Part shown: piece after piece, positions 13,406 through 24,656 of the stretch | How the letters are laid out: the number at the start of each line of letters is the position of its first letter | Position numbering within the stretch: the first letter of the stretch is position 1 | Assembly: GCA_013368325.1 (NCBI GenBank) | Contig: JAACJK010000003.1 | Span: 310,001 to 374,000 of the forward strand | Direction of reading: 5' to 3' | Source: Ephemerocybe angulata | Taxonomy: Eukaryota > Basidiomycota > Agaricomycetes > Agaricales > Psathyrellaceae | DNA length: 64,000 bases | Made by a program: the position numbers and the translations under genes | The notes under the pieces: generated by a model | What the model was told of the DNA's origin: nothing | Databases searched by the model: none | The model's input: only the letters and a program-made list of their open reading frames with translations

Positions 13406-16400
13406 TCAGCTGCATATGTATGATAGTACTACACTACTACACCCCACTGCTAAATGCATGCCACTTGTTCCTCCACTCCTCCACAATGGGAATGTCATTG
13501 ACCACGTCCCTCCGGGCATAACCTGCATCGAGCCGAGACTGCTCAACATTGTACGTATAATCGACCAAAAGTTCTTCAGGTATTCCGGATCCACGGCGGT
13601 TATCTTCGGATTATGTTCTCCAAGTCCCCCATCACGAAGCACTCCGCCGCCTTCCTTCCAGAGATTCACCACCTCCAGAGCCGTGGAGTACGGCTTATGC
13701 GCCCACCATACTTTCGTGTCTTCCCGATACAGGACTTCCTCAGTGAATGTTTCTTCCAGAAATGTACCACCTGACAGGGCCACCCAGGTTTCCCTTGGGG
13801 AACCTGTGTGGTGAACGAGCTGGCCCAGCAGTTGATGATAAAATGGGCACGGGTAGGAGTCGCGGAAGGTTGCCACGGATAGACCTTCCAACGTGATACC
13901 CAAGGTCTGGAATCCAGTCAACTTTGAGAAAAAGGACGGGCCGTGATCGGACGTACCAGCTCATGACTGAATATGTTTACCCATTCTTTCCATTGTTCAT
14001 CGTCCATCTCCGTCTCCCGGATTTCTACGAAGAACTGCAGGAGTCGCTGCATTCGTATGTGCATGAAGCCGAGGAGGGATATCCATTCGGATCGGTTGAA
14101 AAGGTCAATCCAGTCCTTAGGTGGTACGGGAGGAGGGACCATGGTTGCAAGTTGAAAGATAGTAGTCAGCAGAATCGATCAGATACTGCAGGAAGCTTAC
14201 TTAATGCGGCGGGCTGCAGTCATGGTCTTCGTTATTTTTGCAGCCTGATTGAGAATGGACCACAGGGACTCAATAATCTCCCCGCTTGCCATGCCGGCCC
14301 CAGGCAGGAATGTGCTGGCAAACCGGGGAAGGCAAATTTCGCCGTGCCCATGGATATGAAAGAGACCGATGAGATATGTGATGTCCAGGTCTTCAGGTAT
14401 TGTTAGATGGGCTGCTGCTGCAATCCTCTCCTGGAGATGGATGCAGAATTCGCAGTTGATGTCATATGCTAATAGAACACCTGTGCAGTCCTTTGCATTT
14501 GTTGTGTAGAAGGCTTCATTAACAGACAAGTCTGCGTTCGCCTGCCTATAGAGTATGCCCCTCAGTAGATGCCCGATTGTCCTAGAAATGTACAAACCTT
14601 TCTCCTTTCTGTAAGTCAACTAAGGAACCCCCGCAGAAGCAGCCATGCCGAGCACATGCACTTCCAAATAGCCCTGATTCATCATAACCTTTCTTCATCT
14701 TGTCTTTATCTTGAACTGCTTTGTACTCGGAGCAAGTCGCCTCCTGTGAAGATCGACACATTTCGGGTTCGTTGGACATGGAGTCATCCGTCCGGCGGAA
14801 GGATCGTATGGTCCGGCCGGCAGCGGATCCGACGGGTTAATTACCGTCCAGCCCACCCGTCTGTCCGGTTCAACCGGTTCAACCCGTCCGTCAGGTCCGA
14901 TCCGTCTGACGGGTTTGGGACCGTCCAATGTGTCCGTCCGCCGGGCCCGTACAATCACGTCCGTCGGACGCGTCCGGTGAGCCAGCCGTTTCAATGGCGC
15001 ATTTGGGAGTTTGGAGAAGTTTCAGGAGGTGTGGATATTAGTGACGTTGGATAAGAAAAAACAATGGTCTCACCTGCTTTGACTCGGGTGCTGTCTTGAG
15101 CACTCGATCCATGTATCCCTTCTCAATCATGTAGGCGGCTCCTGCAATCAGGGAGATGCCTTTATCCTCCCTGCGGATAAGGAGATGATGAAGCTTGAAG
15201 TTGCCATCTATAACTATATATCGTTTGAATAGCCATCTAAATAGATAGATATCAGCCATGGACTTAGGAAAGGCAATTGAATGCGCACAACTCCATTAAA
15301 TCCGTCCAGTTGGGCGGGAGATTAATCCCAGGCTGGGGACAAACCGCACAGTAGAGGGCCAGCTCTCCCTTCTCCGGCTTTCGGCCCCTTTTGTCGTGAC
15401 CAAAGCCATGCCGTTTCAGGAGTATGAGAAAGTTATACATTTGCCAGACCCTAGAAAGCTCTCGAGCCCGGTCCTATATCCAACCATCAGGTTAAGAGAC
15501 CTCGACCAAATTTCTAGACTTACAACGTTCGAGGGAAAGGCAAAATTTGTTTTCCTTTTGAGTATATCACAAAAGTTTTCCGTTGACATCTTGGATTCAA
15601 CCTTAGTGAGGTGGTAGTCCTTCAATAGTTCTAAGGAGAAAGCTGTTTGAATGGTTGTCCAGGTTGAAGGAAAATAGCCAGCCTCAAGATATTGCTCGTC
15701 GTCCGGGACCCGCACTCCAACATCGCAGATGCAGGGATAGACCGGTAGATGGTGGAATCCATTGGAGTGAACAAACAACACAAAGTTGCCATGGCCAAGC
15801 ATGCTGGTTGCCGGTTTAGCTCCATACGTCGGATCGTCCTTTGTCAGTGGAGGCAACTCCGTACAATTGTTCAGTTCTAGTGCCCGTTGCTCCAAATCCG
15901 CCAACTTCTTGTGGTACGTGGGGCACATGTCCCCCTGGTGCCCAAGACATATTATTACACCTACGTGCCATAGCCAACCGGGCTGGAAATATTTTCCGTT
16001 CCAGTATTCCACCCGGTGGAAAGGCGTCCACCGGTGAGTGATCCGGCAGCACATGGTACAAAAATGCGGGTTGTTTGAGCAGCCAAGACATCGCCAATTT
16101 GCTTCTTCCGTTTGGCACCGAACGCAGGGTGTTTTGGGCGGACTCTCGGCGGTTAGAAGCCTATCGAGATAGGTACCGCATTTGCCGTCCCCTAGCCAGG
16201 CCTTCAAGTAGTCATGGGTACTCTGCAGGTGTATTAGTAAGAGTTAGTCCTCTCTTGATTTACACGTACATTTCCTTGAGATGTTTTGCCATCCAGAGGC
16301 TCGAAAATGGACTCGTAGTATAACGGCTCGGACGGACCAGGGTAATTAAATGGGTTGGGATTGTGTGGGTCCGAAGCTGAGGACGCATGTGGTGGGGGAG

Positions 16401-16545
16401 GGTTCCTTTTCCTCCTCTTGGGTGCTCGATGGAGGGAATCCTTGGGCTTCACAGGGGCAGTTCCAACAACTAGCCCCCGTTTTGTCGTCTTGACCTTCAC
16501 CTCAAGATCGACGAAGAGATCTTTGTCTCCCCGTTGTTTGCCCAT
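13406..16545 (-). CDS. KDZ-family transposase with N-terminal CxC2 cysteine cluster
   Basis: Six exons keep frame (16270-16545, 15524-16222, 15289-15473, 15074-15236, 14598-14743, 14201-14545). Two further open exons (13957-14142, 13406-13921) probably form the C-terminus, though the junction after 14201 is unresolved. The N-terminus has a basic RRKR patch, then a CxC2-type zinc cluster (CVRC..CLGC..C..CC..H, FHRVEYW, FQPGWLW) and the conserved YFPSTW..PQTAF-like block. The KDZ catalytic region follows: RHGFGHD, CPQPGINLPPNW, VIDGNFKL, ACARHGC, QKGER, YDINCEF, HIHGH and GEIIESLW, in the usual order. These include the acidic residues expected of the RNase H-fold nuclease. It would excise and insert the surrounding element. 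No stop or frameshift was found in the six exons. The last 230 residues are not recognised. Confidence 0.85.
14744..15073. repeat. GTCC/GGAC word array inside an unusually long KDZ intron
   Basis: The KDZ intron between 15074 and 14743 is about 330 nt, against 35-52 nt for its other resolved introns. It is filled by a GTCCGTCCG/CGGACGG array (about 14770-14985) with the same word as the element's subterminal clusters. It looks like a spread or duplicated transposon motif tolerated in an intron. Confidence 0.7.
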
Positions 16546-16693
16546 TTCTGGTAGCCTTGGTGGGAGTAAGAGAAGATGGTAAAATCATGGAGCATTGTTC
16601 ATCGATAGAAGGGCTCGGGAATAATATAGATGTCCCTCTGGAACAATATAAGGACCACCCCCCTAGAAAGATTCGACTGGTCCCCCAATAGTC

Positions 16694-18446
16694 ATGACTC
16701 CTCCTCATAAAGCAAAAGCCTCCAATCCGACTCCATCACCTGGGCCGGGTGCAAATATAAAGGGGGAAAAAGGACCTAAGCCGGAAGAGGACGAGGACGA
16801 TAGTTTGTCCGATGCGGAGGAGCATCCCCTCGGACCAGCTGAGGCTCTGGATGCTAAATTTACTACCCTTCAACTCGAATACATGCAGGCCAGAAAAGAG
16901 GAATACAAAGGACTAGCGAAAGGAAATCGTCGGGAACTCGCGACCGATGTGGCCATGCATTTCTTGGGTGAGATCAAAAAGGCCGTTGAAACGACGGGCG
17001 GGACAGTGAAGAACGGGGATAGGACAGCACTGATAAATGTATGTATCCAAAAGCTTGGAGAAGAAGTGCCCTGTCTCACCCCGTATCACAGAATGTTATC
17101 CATTGGTTTCGAGTCCGGTGCAGGAGGAAGAAGCAGCAGGAGGTCTGGGAGATTACTTGGACGGATAGGATGGTGTTCTATAAGCAACATCCTGACAGAG
17201 TAAAGGCCAGACAAAAAAAGATGTTCGAGGAAGCTACCAAGATTAAAATTGCCTTGGAGGACGTGGAGGAGTTAGACATAGATCTAGTCGAGGACAGTGA
17301 TTCAGAGTCGGATAGCAGATCCGATTCCAACAGCAAATCGACAGGATGGACGGGCGGACAGAAGGACGTGAAAGGAAAGAAGGCCGCGGACGGGCGGAGG
17401 GACGTTGAAGGATGGAAGGGAATGGACGGACGGAAGGACGTTGAAGGACGGAAGGACGTTGAAGGACGGAAGGACGTTGAAGGACGGAAGGACGTTGAAG
17501 GACGGAAGGACGTTGAAGGACGGAAGGACGTTGAAGGACGGAAGGACGTTGAAGGACGGAAGGACGTTGAAGGACGGAAGGACGTTGAAGGACGGAAGGA
17601 CGTTGAAGGACGGAAGGACGTTGAAGGACGGAAGGACGTTGAAGGACGGAAGGACGTTGAAGGACGGAAGGGAACGGACGGACGGAAGGACGTTGAAGGA
17701 CGGAAGGGCGCGGACGGGCGGGCGGATATGGATGGGGACTCAGACTCGGATATTGAGGGAGAATCTAAGAGGGATATCAAGCAGATCACACCTTTCTATT
17801 TCTTTCAAAAGGCTTTAACCTATGAGTTTACACTCCTTACCGAGGAAGAACTGCGCAAATGCCAGGACACTGTAGTCGAATGGAACAAACAAGGGCCTCC
17901 ACCGGAAGTCCAACAACAGTGAGTTGAATGCCTAGTTCTTAGTCCGTATTCTCACAACTTTGCAGACTTGCCCACGATCGAGCTATTCCCATGATTCGTC
18001 AGTTTATGCATGTCAGTTTATGCATAGTCTTTATAAACAAATGGGGGGTCAGGATGGTCGTTATGGCCAGATTTGAAGGGCCCGGTGAAGTCCCTTATTT
18101 TTGTAAGTCACCTTTACATCTCAGAAAAACCCAAACTAAGGTAGCCTAGCCTTTGTTGACTGTGGAACGGAACTGGGAAGACGGCGTTTCTCCCGAGAGT
18201 ATCGGTACCATATCAGGAAGAGCGGAATATACCGGAACTGGATTCAGTTTATTACTGGGGAATTTTCTGACGATCCTGACAACCTCCAACATACGAAACC
18301 GAGGGGCCGTGGCAAGCCTCTGTTACTGCTTCCACAGAACCAACATGGGGAGCCCATTCTCCCAAATCCCGTAGATGTACCAAGGGGGACGGCACCATGG
18401 GAATACTTCCCGCATCTTATCCGAACCTTTGTTACCCTCCACCTTG
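16694..18446 (+). pseudogene. Acidic cargo protein with in-frame 6-residue repeats, 3' end lost
   Basis: Exons 16694-17038, 17092-17918, 17966-18102 and 18150-18446 stay open (about 535 codons). The start at 16694 lies about 150 bp from the divergent KDZ start, so the two probably share a promoter. The N-terminal part is Glu/Asp- and Lys-rich. Exon 2 has a basic WFRVRCRRKKQQEVW segment, then an acidic Ser/Asp tract and thirteen copies of KDVEGR. Exons 3-4 carry aromatic, charged sequence (FEGPGEVPYF, VDCGTELGRRRFS, APWEYFPHLIRTF). After the donor at 18447 the sequence runs into the nested element at 18497, so the 3' end is missing. Function was not recognised. The WF..R basic segment recalls DNA-binding companion proteins of agaric transposons, which is inference. 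Confidence 0.65.
17437..17670 (+). repeat. Thirteen-copy 18-bp coding minisatellite
   Basis: Thirteen consecutive copies of GACGTTGAAGGACGGAAG, essentially perfect, encode a six-residue repeat (KDVEGR) in the acidic cargo protein. Degenerate units flank both sides. The embedded GGACGG is the transposon's own word. Confidence 0.95.
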
Positions 18447-18496
18447 GTGAGCAGCACAGCTGGGTTCAGCTTTAGCATAACACTGACTCCCATTCT

Positions 18497-20986
18497 CCAC
18501 CTCAGTCACCTGGTTGAACCTACCTCTTAGGTGTATCAATTTGAGAGAAAATGATACCTAAGAGGTCCTCCAACCACTGGGTGAACCATAGGTGGTTGAA
18601 CCACTGGTTGGATAATCTGCCACCCACGGTCCACCCATTTGATTATCAACAACCAAACACAACCATATAGAGAATAGTTCAACCACTGTCAACCATGGTT
18701 GCCCTTTCCATAAATTGGTTGAGCTTGGTTGAATAGTTTGAGAGAGTATCTGGGGTCCTGCCTTTTTGGTTGAACCATGTGGTTCAACCGCACATGGTTC
18801 AACCATAATTCAACTGCACTTGGTTCAACCATGGTTCAACCACATTGTAAATGGTTGAACCAAGTATGTAATTATATCTCATAATTGATGCATGACAAAT
18901 AGAGTTCATCAAATCATCAATCATTATGTCATAGATCTGGATAGATCTCAGATCAAGATCTATGATGTCATTGATGGTACCTGTGCCTGTGATGTCGATT
19001 TGCATGACATCACTATGATTAATTGCTGTCATTCAAATCATGACATTATACTCATTTAGATAAGAGGAGTGTTGAGCTGATTCATTCATATCTCACCCAG
19101 TTCTTGTCTGATAAGCATGATTTTGGTATCATTAGAAAGTGTAAAATGGGGGAAACAAAGTGACATATGTGCTATATTATATTCCTATGGGTATACACAG
19201 TAAAATCATATAAATGTCATTTAGGGTGTGTATTAAGATGAGTTTTGGTCTAATATCTCACTCAGTTCATATCCAAAATCAATAATTTTAGCATCACTAG
19301 AAAGCTTCATTTATGGAGAGTAGAGTTACATCTGTGTTTTATCTTAAGCTCTTTGCTATAAACCTGATATTGGGATGCAAGATGAATGTGACTGTCTTTC
19401 AGGGCTGGTATTCCTGAAACATCATATTATACACCTAAGCCTTCCTAAGTATGTAGCAGTATACTAGACTTATTTTATAAGCTATATATTGGAGTGGTGG
19501 ATCTCCAAAGGACCCACCATAGCAGGAGTATGACTTTCTACAAACCAGCTCCAAAATAGCACAGTTGGCTCTATTGCCTTTTAAGGTAAGCAGATAGAGG
19601 TGTGAAAACATAATGAGAGTATACCTCCCATTTCTGTGTTTCTAATAAAAAAAGCTGCAAGCAAATCCAAGCAGTAGAAGCTGATCTATATGAAGAACTG
19701 GCCTTAAGTGCATACTTGATTCTCTGGTTGCACAAGTGTGCATCTTCAAAGCCCAACTGGACATAAAATCATAGATATCTCCATGCTCACTGGATGGTTT
19801 GGGGTGCTTTTTTTTGCATTCAGAACCAGGCATTTCACTCTCCTTTATCCATGTGTTTATATTGCTTATATCATCAGAGGGGGGCCCCTAAGTACTGATG
19901 TGCAGTACAAGAACCACTTTGTGCAATTCCACCATTACATCACCAATCATTCAAGGACACTGAATCTTGTTGCTCCAATGGCTTCCTTACATTTCCAAGG
20001 GCATAATTTATATAGATCTTTACTGGCTAACCTTATGTTCTGTCCTCAGTGATACTAACCCTAATGCATCTCCCAAATGGCATTCTTACATCATTGCAGA
20101 GTATAACTACGTGGGAACAAAATACCAACTATACCACTGTATGCTCCCTATTTTACAGCTTCTACTGATACTAAATTCATTCTTATCAGACAAGAACTGA
20201 GAGAGATATTCATAAATCTGTGCAACATCTCCCTTATCTAAATGAAATGATGTTGCTATCATGACATTTCTATGGTTTTGGACCCTATAGCTGCATAAAT
20301 AGAATATAAAACATATACCACTCTAATCACCTCATTCCACACTTTCTAATGATACCAAAATCCTTCTTATCAGACAAAAACTGAGAGAGATATGAATGAA
20401 TCAGCTCAACACTCCTCTTATCTAAATGAGCATGATGTCATGATTTGCATGACAGCAATTAATCATAGTGATGTCATGCAAATCATGACATCACAGGCAC
20501 AGGTACCATCAATGACATCATAGATCTTGATCTGAGATCTATCCAGATCTATGACATAATGATTGATGATTTGATGAACTCTATTTGTCATGCATCAATT
20601 ATGAGATATAATTACATACTTGGTTCAACCATTTACAATGTGGTTGAACCATGGTTGAACCAAGTGCAGTTGAATTATGGTTGAACCATGTGCGGTTGAA
20701 CCACATGGTTCAACCAAAAAGGCAGGACCCCAGATACTCTCTCAAACTATTCAACCAAGCTCAACCAATTTATGGAAAGGGCAACCATGGTTGACAGTGG
20801 TTGAACTATTCTCTATATGGTTGTGTTTGGTTGTTGATAATCAAATGGGTGGACCGTGGGTGGCAGATTATCCAACCAGTGGTTCAACCACCTATGGTTC
20901 ACCCAGTGGTTGGAGGACCTCTTAGGTATCATTTTCTCTCAAATTGATACACCTAAGAGGTAGGTTCAACCAGGTGACTGAGGTGG
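18497..20986. mobile_element. Nested non-autonomous element with about 650-bp inverted arms
   Basis: The left arm (18497-about 19150) and right arm (about 20340-20986) are near-perfect inverted copies, with outermost bases CCACCTCAGTCACCTGG. The first about 340 bp of each arm is packed with GGTTGAACCA words on both strands. The next about 300 bp is AT-rich with GATCTGAGATCTATCC-like palindromes. The roughly 1.2-kb centre holds weaker inverted copies of the inner arm (about 19250-19310 and 20150-20215) and no gene; the 82-codon frames seen identically in both arms are by-products. It interrupts the KDZ-TET element between an acidic cargo gene and the Zn2Cys6 gene. No target duplication was found, so its superfamily is unknown. 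Confidence 0.85.
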
Positions 20987-23384
20987 CCCGTCCGCCATCC
21001 GCCACAATTTCCTTCGCTCCCTCTCCGGCCGCCTGCCCGTCCGCCTGCCCATCCGCCTGCCCATCCGCCTGCCCGTCCGCCCGCCCGCCCGCCTCTCCGC
21101 TGACAGGGGCGGAGTCCTCCTTGTTCCTCTGCTTCTCACCCTGCTTCTCACCCTTCAGCTCTTCTAGCTTGGCCAAGAAAAGCTTCCTCTTGTCCGCCAG
21201 GCTTTGGGCGAACTCAGCCCGCAATTTGGCCGCCAGGGCCTCAGTCCTTGCCGCTGACCGCTGATCGGCCTGTTTGAGCCTCTCCTCGAGAAGTACGACC
21301 CGGCACCCCAGCTCCTTCAATCCAATTTCCAAACTGGTCACCGACTCCTGAACCTCCGACATTTCCCCTTCCTCTTCCTCACTCTCTTCCTCACTGCTGC
21401 TTTCCTCTGTCTCCATCAACTCCTCGAGAGCTTTGACCCAGTCCTTCAACGAAGAGATGGCCCCGACATGCATGACGCTGACATTGTCGATCTTGATGTC
21501 CAGGTGACGGACCTTCTGTGCCACCGTCTTCCCGTCGCAGTCATCCACCCCTTTGAGCTCCTGGACCTCCGCCTCGAGCACACCCACCCTCTCACTTAAC
21601 GGCGAAATACCATCTGCAGCACCGTTCACCGCCATGACCATTCCACGGAGATCAGCCAGTTCACCTTCTCTCTTACGCTTGTGTTCTGCCAGGCTGACGA
21701 CCTCTTTAGTCAGGTCCCCCGTAGCAAGTTCCCCTGGTTGGACGGGGTCCACCTTCCTGACCGGCTTGGGCCTTGGCTTGAGCGTTGCGATGGATGGTCC
21801 TCCGACGGACGGACTCCCGCCCGATGCATGTCATCCGCCGGGTGGGTTCCCGCCCGATGCATGCCGTCTGCCGGACGGCTTGCGTTCCGGGGTCGCTGGT
21901 GTGACGGCTCGTGGTCCGCCCGATGGTGGGACGGACGTCGTTCCGCCCGATGGTCCGGCGACAGGCACAACCTTGGCGGATCTATCTGCTTGGTGCCGAA
22001 CCGGTGCGCCCATAGCTGCCATACCAGTTTCGGGAAGCTTGAATTTGCCGCATGGAGAGTAGAGGGTTAGTGTGCCAGCTGGTGAATGTAGATCTTCCCA
22101 GCTCGGTTCACGTACTGGCTGAGTCTGCCGTGGGGCCTTCCCTCCTTTCCCCCCTGAACCCTTGCTGCCCCCCGCACCCGAGCCGCTTGCGACCGCTGCC
22201 TTGGAGTTGATCACAACAGCAGGAGAAAGAGGAGGAGCCGCGGCAGCGGGAACCTGCTCTCCCCGGCCCCGGGTTGACTTGTGGCATTTTCCCTTCCGCG
22301 TCTTGCAAGTCCCACACGTGATGTTCGGGTTCAACTGTCCATCTTTGCCGGTTGCCACCCAACATTTGAGCCCCGCGGGGCTACATATATTGCACCGCTC
22401 GTCGAAAATCGCCTCGCCCGAGATCCAGGTGTAGGCGTTGTAGTCGAAGCACGGCGGAATGGCCTCGAGTTGAACGGCAGCGGCAGGGCCTACTTTCACG
22501 CGCTTGGCCTTGGGCGAAATGGCAGCAACGGGCTGCATCTTTTGCTTCGTGCCCTTCTTGTCCGTCGCGGTGGATTCATCGTCGACCTCCATGGAGCCTT
22601 CGTCTTTTTGCGAAGTTAGCTTTCGAACTTCGAGAAACCGGGCCCGAGTTGGTGCTCACCTTCGTCACCGTCGTCACCTGCGTCATATTCATCCTCCTCC
22701 TCGGATCCACTTCCCTCCTCCTCATTGTCATTCTCAGCTGGGTACCAAATGTCCTCCTCCTCCTGGTACCCCCCTTCGTCTGCCCCCGATCCTTCCTGCG
22801 ATCCTTCCCCGTCCGCCCCCGATCCTTCCTGCGATTCTTCCCCGTCCGTCGGGTCTGCTTCCGGCTCCGTCGCCCTACCCTTTCCTTTCCGATCGGATCT
22901 GTTGGCGGAGCCTTCGGGTTTGCTAGCGGCGACAACGGGATCCTTCGATTCCTTCCTGTCTGTGGGTAGGTATGGGGGTCGTCGGAAGAGGGAGAGATCG
23001 AGGGCAGCTCCGGTGTTGCGCTTGAGCTTGGGAAGCTCTCTCATCCACTCAGCTACTCGAGCAGTAATGCCCATCTCGTCATAGCTGGCCTTCTTCGGAC
23101 CGAGTTTTTTGAGGGCATCCACTAATTGGTCCTGAGATCGAGGCTGTTATTAATACATAGAAAGCGTATAGGGTAGAAGAACGTACCGTAAGGCAAGCCA
23201 AGTAGCCAAGGCGCTCGGAGAGGTACTTTTGAGAGGCCAATGATTCCGCGGGGGCTTGCCAAGTATATGCGGATATGAGGGCGCTGTTCAGGGTTCCGGA
23301 CCGAGTACGGACGGCCTGAAGGGGGTCCTCAGGGGCAAGGGGTGACTTGAGGGGCTGGACTTGAGTAGACCTGGAGGAACTCAT
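20922..23384 (-). pseudogene. Zn2Cys6-cluster and coiled-coil cargo protein with one nonsense codon
   Basis: Exons 23187-23384, 22660-23131 and 20922-22603 share one reading frame (784 codons with the stop). The N-terminus begins MSSSRSTQVQ; an acidic Glu/Ser tract follows. At about residues 294-330 lie two C-x2-C-x6-C triads separated by 15 residues (CNICSPAGLKC, CGTCKTRKGKC), the spacing of a fungal Zn2Cys6 DNA-binding cluster. A Pro/Gly-rich linker and a Leu/Glu-rich coiled coil complete it. Codon 481 (21831-21833) is TGA inside an RHASGG repeat where the neighbouring copy has Arg, which fits CGA to TGA by CpG decay. The end of the frame, past a QADG repeat, runs into the nested element's right arm, so the native C-terminus is lost. 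A DNA-binding role is inferred from the cluster. Confidence 0.7.
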
Positions 23385-23575
23385 CGGTTTTCACGTCGGG
23401 GAGAAGCTTGCTGCGGGCGGTTAAGGTCAAAAGGAACTTGAAGATAAGCGACGGACACGCGTCCGTCCATGGAATCCGAACATTCACATCACATGGCACT
23501 TACGTAAGCATCGGACGGCTTTGTTCATCTCCACTGATCTGCCTTCTTATCATCTACCTCCATCTTATACCATCC

Positions 23576-24330
23576 ATGGCCCCTCAAGCAACAAAGAAAG
23601 GTAAGAATAAGGCCAAGGGCAAGAGGAGAAAAGATGAGTTTCCAAGCATCAGTCCGTTATTGGCCTTTAACCTTTTCTTTCGTATCATCGGTTAGATCGT
23701 GTTGACAACGGCGGACCCTCGATGGACGACAACGAAGCCGCTATGGTGGTCGACCAGGCGCCAGCGTCTCAACGGGGTGAGTTATATCTTCTTTTATTAT
23801 GTAGACTAGATTGGCTGAAGTTCTGAAATATAGTGAATATACCGGACGACGACTTTTGGAAGGCTCTCGACGATTACGACGACAGCGCTGCCCCCGCACG
23901 AACCGGAGGCGAAGATCCACCTGTTGTGGCTGCTGGCGCAAATGAGGAGGAAAATGTGGGGGTCATTTTGGAGAACACCGAAGAGGTACGCCGGCTTCCG
24001 TTCCTCCTTCCTGCCGATGTTTGACAGTCGGATAAGACGCCAATCAAGGAAATGAGCGCAGCTACTGGCGGGGCAGCTCCCGAACCGCCGAAGGATAAGA
24101 ACACAATCGTCTGGAACTTCCGGGACATCGAAGCTGTCATTGTCTGCTCCCAGTTCCTCGACGATCACCTTGCTGTTCTCAACAACTTACGGCACTCCCT
24201 CTTCCTTGCACACGAGTCCCTCCTGCGGTCCCGTACTCTGGCCCTCAAGGCTCTCGAGGCGCTTAATCATGCAGCATACGCGAAGCAGATGGCGGTGGAT
24301 ATGACGGTCGCCGATTCCAATGAGGGGTAG
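23576..24330 (+). CDS. Small acidic cargo protein near the right end, function unknown
   Basis: Four exons (23576-23600, 23696-23776, 23834-23985, 24028-24330) give 186 residues with no stop or frame break. It begins MAPQATKK with a lysine-rich start. An acidic middle with many Asp and Val follows, and the C-terminal third is predicted helical (FRDIEAVIVCSQFLDDHLAVLNNLR and on, with heptad Leu spacing). There is no signal peptide and no known domain. It is divergent from the Zn2Cys6 gene, with start codons about 190 bp apart. Being the only non-transposase cargo gene without a visible break, it may be under recent constraint or simply short. The role is unknown; a partner in the transposition complex is a guess. 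Confidence 0.65.
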
Positions 24331-24656
24331 TTTCGGAGCAGATTAGTTGGACATTTGGGCGCTCATTCATGTACATGTGTATATGGCCTTTTATACTATT
24401 GCTATCCTCTGTCCCGAACCATCCGTTTCCCGTCCATTTGAAAGCTACTTGGACTCATAACCGTCCGTCCGTCTTCTGTCAGCCGACGGACTGGTCCGAC
24501 TACGTCCGTCCGTCTGCTGTCATCCGACGGACGGTCCGACTACGTCCATCCATCTAATGTCGTCCGACTACCCGCCGGGTCGGACTTTTCCATTCGGACC
24601 TGAGCCCGGCGGACCAATATCCGGAGCCCAGCTGGGCCATCAAACTATGACACATA
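24331..24656. repeat. GTCC word array in the right subterminal region
   Basis: About 24460-24600 consists of CCGTCCGTCC, CGGACTGGTCCGAC and related words, the complement of the left arrays. A CCCAGCTGGGCC palindrome follows at about 24625. No gene. Confidence 0.75.

Noticed and set aside
17437..17670. Regular 18-bp repeats that could suggest a CRISPR-like array
   Set aside because: There are no spacers, the units are contiguous and coding, and the genome is eukaryotic.
18558..20925. Identical 82-codon frames on opposite strands (18558-18806 and 20677-20925)
   Set aside because: They are the two arms of one inverted repeat, open by chance; the composition mirrors the GGTTGAACCA word.
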